The notes below the pieces were generated by a model, which was not told the DNA's origin, did no database searches, and saw nothing but the letters and a program-made list of their open reading frames with translations. Positions 7,341 through 11,411 of a stretch of 11,411 nt of DNA are shown here, one piece after another; within the stretch, counting starts at the first letter, position 1, and each line of letters starts with the position of its first letter. This DNA is from Clostridia bacterium. GTDB taxonomy: Bacteria; Bacillota; Clostridia; Christensenellales; CAG-917. The translations under genes were made by a program, and so were the position numbers. The DNA lies in contig CAAEDU010000045.1 of the NCBI GenBank assembly GCA_900754695.1, forward strand, positions 1-11,411. Direction: 5' to 3'.

Positions 7341-7364
7341 CCCCCGCGGCGGTCACCCGCCGCG
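7341..7364 (-). other. Strong GC hairpin between binding-protein and ATPase genes
   Basis: CCCGCGGCGG (7341-7350) and CCGCCGCGGG (7355-7364) form a perfect 10-bp stem with a four-base loop. It lies 41 bases after the binding-protein stop and about 50 bases before the ATPase start. No U tract follows on the minus strand. Such hairpins commonly protect the 3' end of binding-protein mRNA so that this subunit is made in excess; that role is inferred here. A run of nine G (7328-7336) lies beside it. Confidence 0.6.
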
Positions 7365-7404
7365 GGAGATGTTTCAGATCAAATCGATCTGTGGTTTTGT
7401 CGGC

Positions 7405-8454
7405 TTATTTGAAGCCTTTGAATTCATTGACGTTGGTCGCATCAACGACATCAACCTCAACGACGATCTCATTTTTGGCAACGGAGCCGTTGTCAAGATA
7501 TTCGACCATGAGATCAAGTGCGGTCGCGATCATCTCGGGAGGATAGGTCACATCGAAGTAATCCTTCAGCTTGTTGTAGCTGTCCTGATAAATCTCGCCG
7601 CGGAGGACAGAGTATGCTTCATCAAGACCGGATGAAGAAGCAAGCACGACCTCATCACCGCTGCCAAAGAAAGTGTTTTTTTGCTCCGTAGTCATGGTGG
7701 ATTCATTCAGCACTTCGAAGATGCCCATCGCGAGCTCGGAATCATGCGTGAAGATGAAGTCATAATCACCAAATCCAACGGTGCCGACAAAGCTGACGAA
7801 AGAGGTCTTTGCTGCATCACGTGACCAGTTGGTGCTGGGAAGCACTTCGACATTGTCGGAGTCGATCGTGATGTTCAGCTTCGCAGCTTTGAGAGCGGCA
7901 AAGAAGCCTTCATTTCTGGTGGTAGGCACGGTAGAGTTGTCGCCGGGGATGATGAGGATCTTGCTATCATTGGTGAGACCCTGCTTGACAAAGCGCTCGC
8001 CGGTCTTGTAACCGATCTGATAGTTGTCGCCCTTGACGGTGGCAACCGCATCCTCGGTGACGCTGTCGATGATCCTGTCAACCATGATGAAGGGGATGCC
8101 GGAAGAGGCAAGGATCTCCATCGAGCTCTCGACCGCGTTGCTGTAAGGCAGGATGACAACGGCTTTATAGTTCTTGTTCGCCGCAATGTCTTCGATCTGA
8201 GATCTCTGCTCCGCATCGCCGGTGGCGGTGATGACTCTTGCGGAATACTTTCCGCCGTCGTTGATCTCATCCGCCCATGCGTTGGCATTGCTCAGAATTG
8301 CACCGGTCCAGCCGTGGTCCGCGCTGGGAACGAGGATCGCGATGTCCGCGCTGCCGCCTTCATCGTTACAAGCGGCGAGCGTGACTGCCATCGTGACTGC
8401 GAGCGCTGCAATAATGACGAGTGCCACTATCTTTTTAATAGCTCTGCTTTTCAT
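7405..8454 (-). CDS. Sugar ABC transporter substrate-binding lipoprotein (periplasmic-binding protein type 1)
   Basis: Extracytoplasmic receptor that captures the sugar and delivers it to the permease. It is 349 residues, with a basic N-terminus (MKSRAIKK), a hydrophobic stretch and a lipobox LAAC with Cys29 as the lipidation site, which indicates membrane anchoring as in Gram-positive bacteria. The mature part is a RbsB-like fold (Peripla_BP_4), starting IAILVPSADHGWTGA (about 38-52). Other recognisable stretches are NRNEGFFAAL-like TTRNEGFFAAL in the hinge region and YDFIFTHDSELAMGI further on. An AAGGAGC site lies seven bases before the ATG. Gene order (receptor, ATPase, permease) is the standard one for this transporter class. 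Ligand is probably D-xylose or a related pentose by context; the sequence alone does not prove it. Confidence 0.92.
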   Translation of the reverse strand: MKSRAIKKIVALVIIAALAVTMAVTLAACNDEGGSADIAILVPSADHGWTGAILSNANAWADEINDGGKYSARVITATGDAEQRSQIEDIAANKNYKAVVILPYSNAVESSMEILASSGIPFIMVDRIIDSVTEDAVATVKGDNYQIGYKTGERFVKQGLTNDSKILIIPGDNSTVPTTRNEGFFAALKAAKLNITIDSDNVEVLPSTNWSRDAAKTSFVSFVGTVGFGDYDFIFTHDSELAMGIFEVLNESTMTTEQKNTFFGSGDEVVLASSSGLDEAYSVLRGEIYQDSYNKLKDYFDVTYPPEMIATALDLMVEYLDNGSVAKNEIVVEVDVVDATNVNEFKGFK

Positions 8455-8478
8455 AATTTTGCTCCTTTTCTTTTTATT

Positions 8479-8498
8479 AATAAATCTCGCGATTTATT
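8479..8498. other. AT-rich inverted repeat before the binding-protein gene
   Basis: AATAAATC (8479-8486) and GATTTATT (8491-8498) are perfect inverted arms around TCGC, lying just upstream of the binding-protein ribosome binding site. A second small GC stem (8509-8513 with 8518-8522) is next to it, in an 81-bp gap after the oxidoreductase. It could be an operator, an mRNA processing hairpin or chance. No convincing internal promoter was found. Confidence 0.35.
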
Positions 8499-8535
8499 TC
8501 GTATTTTGACGCCTGCCGGCGTATATCACGTTGTT

Positions 8536-9690
8536 TCAGTCCAGGTTGACCCATGCTCCGTCCTTCTTGGAGCTTTCGATGACCGCGTGCACGAATTTGA
8601 CCCCGTTCACGCCGTCCGACACCTTGGGGAAGTCGAGGTCGTCGGCAGTCAGCTTCTCGCCCGCCTTCTTCTTCGCCACCGCGTTCAGGATGTTGCGGTA
8701 GGTGTTGGCAAAAGCGACATAATATCCTTCGGGATGCCCGGACGGTATGCGTGCCGCCGCGTGCGCCTTCTCCGTGATGTAGGAGTTGCGCTTGGAGAGG
8801 ATCTCCGTCGCCTTTCCGCGCGGGGTGTACTTTACATAGTCCGGGAAGTGCTGCTCCCACTCCAGCGAGCCCTCGGAGCCGTAGATGCGCACCACCAGCC
8901 CGTTCATCCTGCCCGTCGCGATCTGCGAGCACCAGAGCTGCCCTCTCACGCCGCCCTCGTATTCCATGATGATGTTGGCGTTGAGGTCGAGCGCGTGACC
9001 GTAGTTGTCCGTCGTCGCCATCAGCCTCTTCATCCTGAGACCGGTGAGGTAGTGGATCATATTCTCGGCATGGGTGCCGATGTCGCCCACGCAGTTGGAG
9101 ATGCCGGAAAACTTGGGGTCCGTGCGCCACACGGAGAGGTTCTTGGTCTGCCCCTGCTTCTCGGGAGAGAGCTCGTCGATGAGCCAATCCTGCGCATATT
9201 CCGCCACGATCGCCGCGATGGTGCCGATCTTGCCCTCCGCGATCATCTCCTTCATCACCTTGGGCATCACATAGCCCGTGTAGGCATATGTCACCGCGAA
9301 GATGAGGTCATTCTCTTTTGCGAGCCTTTCCAGCTCCTCCGCCTCCTCGACGGCGAAGCACAGCGGTTTCTCGCACACGACGTTGATGCCCGCCAGCAAG
9401 AACTCCTTCGCCACTTCGTAATGCAGGAAGTTGGGGGTGCAGATGGACACGAAATCGAGCTTGTCCGCCCTCTTCGCTTCCGCCGCCGCCATCTCTTTGT
9501 AGTCCTTATAGGTGCGCTCCGCGGACACGCCGTACGCTTTTGCGGTGTCGATGTTTTCGGACTCCACGTTGGAGAAGCATCCCGCAACGAGTTCCGCCCT
9601 CGTGTCAAAGGCGAGCGCCTTGCGGTGCACTTCGCCGATGAAGGCGTAAATGGAGCCGCCTACCATTCCGTACTTGATCTCTCTTGCCAT
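8536..9690 (-). CDS. Gfo/Idh/MocA family NAD(P)-dependent oxidoreductase
   Basis: A cytoplasmic sugar or polyol dehydrogenase of 384 residues, with an N-terminal Rossmann domain and a C-terminal alpha/beta substrate domain. The dinucleotide-binding turn is GMVGGSIYAFIGEVH (8-22), a variant of the glycine-rich motif. The family's EKP motif is at 107-109 (VVCEKPL), and the probable catalytic DIGTH (Asp203, His207) lies in the second domain. The ending GHPEGYYVAFANTYRNI (319-335) is typical of sugar-acting members. A GGAGG site lies shortly before the ATG. The gene follows the TIM-barrel gene by 26 bases; this pair is often found together in inositol, keto-sugar and glycoside pathways. The exact substrate is unknown; oxidation of a sugar hydroxyl to a ketone is the likely chemistry. 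Confidence 0.88.
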   Translation of the reverse strand: MAREIKYGMVGGSIYAFIGEVHRKALAFDTRAELVAGCFSNVESENIDTAKAYGVSAERTYKDYKEMAAAEAKRADKLDFVSICTPNFLHYEVAKEFLLAGINVVCEKPLCFAVEEAEELERLAKENDLIFAVTYAYTGYVMPKVMKEMIAEGKIGTIAAIVAEYAQDWLIDELSPEKQGQTKNLSVWRTDPKFSGISNCVGDIGTHAENMIHYLTGLRMKRLMATTDNYGHALDLNANIIMEYEGGVRGQLWCSQIATGRMNGLVVRIYGSEGSLEWEQHFPDYVKYTPRGKATEILSKRNSYITEKAHAAARIPSGHPEGYYVAFANTYRNILNAVAKKKAGEKLTADDLDFPKVSDGVNGVKFVHAVIESSKKDGAWVNLD

Positions 9691-9716
9691 AATTTCCTCC
9701 GTTCAGAGCGTGACGC

Positions 9717-10715
9717 TCACTTGTTGGCGATGGCGTCGTCGAATTTCACGTCGGACGGCGCAAAGTCCACCTTCCTCACGAACGCGCACGCTTCCGTGCC
9801 GCCCGCGATCCTTTCCATACCGCTGTCTTCCCACTCGACGGAGAGAGGTCCGTCATAACCGTAGGCGTTCAGCACGCGGATGATCTCCTCAAAGTTCACG
9901 CCGCCGTGCCCCAGCGAGCGGAAGTTCCACCCGCGGCGCAGGTCGCCGAAGTCGATGTGAGAGCCCAAAAGCCCCGTCCTGCCGTCCAGCGTAACCGCCG
10001 CGTCCTTCATGTGCACGTGATAGACCCTGCCCTTCTCCATGAAGTCTTTCAGGAAAAGATGCGGCGTCACTCCCTGCCACAAGAGATGGCTGGGGTCGAA
10101 GTTCAAGCCGAAGGTCTCGCGCCAGTTGAATTTTTCCAGGAGTTTTAATGTGGAATAATAGTCGAAGGCAATCTCGCCCGGGTGCACTTCGAGGGCGAAT
10201 TTCACGCCGTATTTGTCAAATTCGTCAAGGATGGGCGTCCAGAGCGCCACCACCTCGTCAAAGCCCGCTTCCACCATCGCTTCGGGAGTCTGCGGGAAGG
10301 AATAAAGATATCTCCAGATCGGCGAACCCGTGAAGCCCGTGATGACTTTCACACCCATCTTCGCCGCCACCGCGGGCGCCTTCTTCATGGACGCGATCGC
10401 CCACGCGCGGATCTCGTCCGGCTTGTCCGCAAGTGCGGAGGGAGCAAAGTTGTTCAGCCTGGGGTCGGGAGCGTCGCCGACGCATTGTCCGATGATGTGC
10501 GTCGCGAGCGCTTTGCACACCAGCCCGTACTTTTTCAGCGTCGCGAGGATGCAGTCGACATATTTATCGTCCTCGTAAGCGCGGTCAAGGTCGAAATTGC
10601 CCCAAGTGGCGATCTCGAGCCCGTCGTAGCCCATCTGTTTTGCGGTCTTGCAAAGTTCCTCAAAGGGAAGATCCGCCCACTGGCAGGTGGTCAAAGTTAC
10701 AAGTCGTTTGCCCAT
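9717..10715 (-). CDS. Sugar phosphate isomerase/epimerase family TIM barrel (AP endonuclease 2-like)
   Basis: First gene of the operon; 332 residues. The fold family covers inositol dehydratases, keto-sugar epimerases and metal-dependent lyases. Likely metal and catalytic residues are in the usual places: Glu176 and His178 (FALEVHPGE), Asp207 and His210 (NFDPSHLLWQG), His233 and His235 (VYHVHMKDA) and Glu294 (SVEWEDSG). The stretch GSHIDFGDLRRGWNFRS (251-267) is typical of a subgroup that accompanies Gfo/Idh oxidoreductases. The start at 10715 has AGGAGG eight bases upstream; a longer frame reaching 10760 adds 15 residues but loses this site. The reaction is not known; epimerisation, isomerisation or elimination on an oxidised sugar fits the partner enzyme. 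It is not a xylose isomerase duplicate. Confidence 0.87.
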   Translation of the reverse strand: MGKRLVTLTTCQWADLPFEELCKTAKQMGYDGLEIATWGNFDLDRAYEDDKYVDCILATLKKYGLVCKALATHIIGQCVGDAPDPRLNNFAPSALADKPDEIRAWAIASMKKAPAVAAKMGVKVITGFTGSPIWRYLYSFPQTPEAMVEAGFDEVVALWTPILDEFDKYGVKFALEVHPGEIAFDYYSTLKLLEKFNWRETFGLNFDPSHLLWQGVTPHLFLKDFMEKGRVYHVHMKDAAVTLDGRTGLLGSHIDFGDLRRGWNFRSLGHGGVNFEEIIRVLNAYGYDGPLSVEWEDSGMERIAGGTEACAFVRKVDFAPSDVKFDDAIANK

Positions 10716-10767
10716 ATTCTTTTCCTCCTGATCCGATGTATGCCGCGCCGCGGCGTGCATTCATTTA

Positions 10768-10783
10768 GTGTGCCCGTGCACAC
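10768..10783. promoter_or_regulatory. Palindromic operator A (LacI-type), downstream copy
   Basis: GTGTGC and GCACAC arms flank CCGT, with a central CG as in LacI-family operators. The flanking TTTA on the left is also found, inverted, beside operator B. It lies in the 5' untranslated region, 52 bases before the first start codon. In RNA the same bases can form a 6-bp hairpin. The regulator is not in the window. Confidence 0.65.
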
Positions 10784-10841
10784 ATTGCGTTGAAAGGGGG
10801 GATGGGCGTTTTCAATTTCATCTCATTCCCGCAAATCACCA

Positions 10842-10857
10842 TGTGCTCGTGCACACT
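10842..10857. promoter_or_regulatory. Palindromic operator B (LacI-type), at the transcription start
   Basis: TGTGC and GCACA flank TCGT (core 10842-10855). Read on the minus strand, TTTAGTGTGC matches operator A exactly over its first ten bases. The site begins immediately after the -10 box, so a bound repressor would block initiation. Its centre is 73 bp from that of operator A. Confidence 0.7.
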
Positions 10858-10860
10858 AAA

Positions 10861-10888
10861 ATTTTACTATATTTTGCGGATTTGTCAA
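10861..10888 (-). promoter_or_regulatory. Sigma-A/sigma-70 type promoter of the operon
   Basis: On the minus strand a perfect TTGACA -35 box (10883-10888) and a TAAAAT -10 box (10861-10866) are separated by 16 bases. The region upstream is AT-rich, which would favour strong transcription. The predicted start, near 10854, falls inside operator B. The leader to the first start codon is then about 140 bases. Confidence 0.8.
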
Positions 10889-10945
10889 TACCCAAATTTT
10901 GTAGATTTTATGAACATTGAAAGTTTTTTGTCGAATTTTGACGAA

Positions 10946-10968
10946 ATATAATTTATTCTAAATTATAT
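10946..10968. other. AT-only inverted repeat upstream of the promoter
   Basis: ATATAATTTA (10946-10955) and TAAATTATAT (10959-10968) are perfect 10-bp arms around a three-base spacer. It directly abuts the terminator-like hairpin at 10969. It may be a protein-binding site, or part of a bidirectional termination region. Confidence 0.4.
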
Positions 10969-11003
10969 GCTTCCGAAAAGTGCTCTTCGGAGCAATTTTT
11001 TTT
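10969..11003 (+). terminator. Terminator-like hairpin with T8, plus strand
   Basis: The stem is GCTTCCGAA with TTCGGAGC (one bulged T), followed by AA and a run of eight T (10996-11003), the form of a rho-independent terminator reading rightward. No plus-strand gene lies to its left in the window, so it may block antisense transcription into the upstream region. The bases from 10988 to about 11029 also resemble the dispersed repeat (GAGCAATT at the start, CCGAAACTT at the end), so it may be a decayed repeat copy. Confidence 0.5.
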
Positions 11004-11295
11004 CTTTAAGGAAACCCGCCCGAAACTTACACGCTCCGCCGCACCGCTGTCTCAAAAACGCACACGTGCATTTATATCCGCGTGCGCATGTGCACGCACT
11101 CGTATCTTTTTGTCATGTTGCCGCCGCGCTGCTCTCCCGCGCACATGTTTACTCAGAGCACCTGCATCACGCACATTGCGCATGCGTTCGATAAAGCTGC
11201 GGGAGGGATCGTCATGTCATTATCCGCTTGAACTGACATTTTCCTAACGGCTTATCGCGCTCTTTTTTACGGAGCGTATGCCGCGCCCGAATAAG
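11004..11295. other. Non-coding interval
   Basis: I see no supported gene here. Short open frames lack ribosome binding sites. Part of it (about 11060-11175) is rich in alternating purine-pyrimidine GTGC/GCAC words, including CGTGC and GCACG arms at 11081-11096. These resemble half-sites of the operator motif but do not form a full match. Confidence 0.4.
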
Positions 11296-11317
11296 AAAAA
11301 CCCGCCGAAGCGGGCTT
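11296..11317 (-). terminator. Intrinsic terminator with UUCG tetraloop, minus strand
   Basis: On the minus strand CCCGC-TTCG-GCGGG is followed by TTTTTCTT, with extra outer A-T pairing. This is a very stable cUUCGg-capped intrinsic terminator. It must serve a minus-strand gene to the right of the window and insulates the operon promoter from it. A second long hairpin (11316-11341) directly precedes it on that strand. Confidence 0.75.
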
Positions 11318-11341
11318 CCGGTCTGGCATGCCGGACCGGAA
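11316..11341. other. 26-base near-perfect palindrome next to the terminator
   Basis: TTCCGGTC (11316-11323) pairs with GACCGGAA (11334-11341), and the centre GGCATGCC is itself palindromic. On the minus strand it lies immediately before the UUCG terminator, giving a tandem hairpin 3' end. No T tract follows it on the plus strand. Confidence 0.5.
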
Positions 11342-11355
11342 TAATACGAACCGGT

Positions 11356-11411
11356 CTCAGAGCAATTCTTTTCGGCGCTTTTGCACAGCCGAAACTTGAC
11401 AATATGTATAC
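11356..11411 (+). repeat. Dispersed repeat copy at right window edge (truncated by the window)
   Basis: Bases 11356-11398 match 2-44 with one mismatch and keep the 7-bp stem (11370-11376 with 11388-11394). The following CTTGACAATATGT (11395-11407) matches the reverse complement of 458-470, so this copy continues the arm sequence as in the left array. It probably extends past the window. Confidence 0.8.

Noticed and set aside
6126..7412. Long plus-strand frame opposite the ATPase gene (428 codons)
   Set aside because: Antisense shadow; the minus strand has clear ABC motifs and the plus frame has no recognisable domain or ribosome binding site.
8314..9858. Long plus-strand frame opposite the oxidoreductase (514 codons)
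   Set aside because: Antisense shadow spanning two real genes and their gap; its translation is rich in His, Arg and Val with no domain.
10803..10817. Possible catabolite control (cre) site in the leader
   Set aside because: The minus strand has only the TGAAAACG half; the second half does not match the consensus.
10967..11194. Plus-strand 75-codon frame in the right flank
   Set aside because: It runs through a terminator-like hairpin, lacks a ribosome binding site and has an odd His/Arg-rich composition.

Overview
The window holds one long minus-strand sugar-utilisation operon of eight genes, flanked on both sides by non-coding DNA rich in repeats and hairpins. Strong AGGAGG-type ribosome binding sites, a lipoprotein-type solute-binding protein, a class II xylose isomerase and a consensus TTGACA/TAAAAT promoter fit a Firmicutes (Clostridia-like), probably gut or anaerobic, bacterium with fairly GC-rich coding DNA. 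This lineage call is inference; no marker gene is present.

In transcription order (right to left): a sugar phosphate isomerase/epimerase-type TIM barrel (10715-9717), a Gfo/Idh/MocA oxidoreductase (9690-8536), an ABC sugar-binding lipoprotein (8454-7405), a double-domain sugar ABC ATPase (7292-5793), an ABC permease with an unusual acidic C-terminal tail (5791-4424), xylose isomerase XylA (4256-2946), xylulokinase XylB (2835-1387) and a YczE/YitT-like membrane protein (1390-653). The promoter lies at 10861-10888. Two near-identical palindromic operators with a LacI-type central CG sit at the start site and 73 bp downstream, about seven helical turns apart. No regulator gene is in the window. 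A hairpin terminator at 540-577 probably ends the operon.

The last part is a textbook xylose route: import, isomerisation to xylulose, phosphorylation to xylulose 5-phosphate. The first two genes are not needed for free xylose. That enzyme pair usually acts on oxidised sugars, inositols or glycosides, so the operon may handle a modified or glycosidically bound pentose. This is the main functional hypothesis here.

The left 540 bases are a composite repeat array: a 178-bp unit in two tandem copies (roughly 89% identical by eye), followed by an inverted partial copy that makes a large hairpin, and bounded by inverted arms of about 66 bases. One arm motif, a small hairpin with a T-rich loop, recurs at the extreme right end of the window (42 of 43 bases identical), so it is a dispersed element. 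The right flank (10889-11411) carries the promoter upstream region, a plus-strand terminator-like hairpin, a minus-strand UUCG-tetraloop terminator for a gene beyond the window, and that repeat copy. I found no tRNA, rRNA, CRISPR array or transposase.
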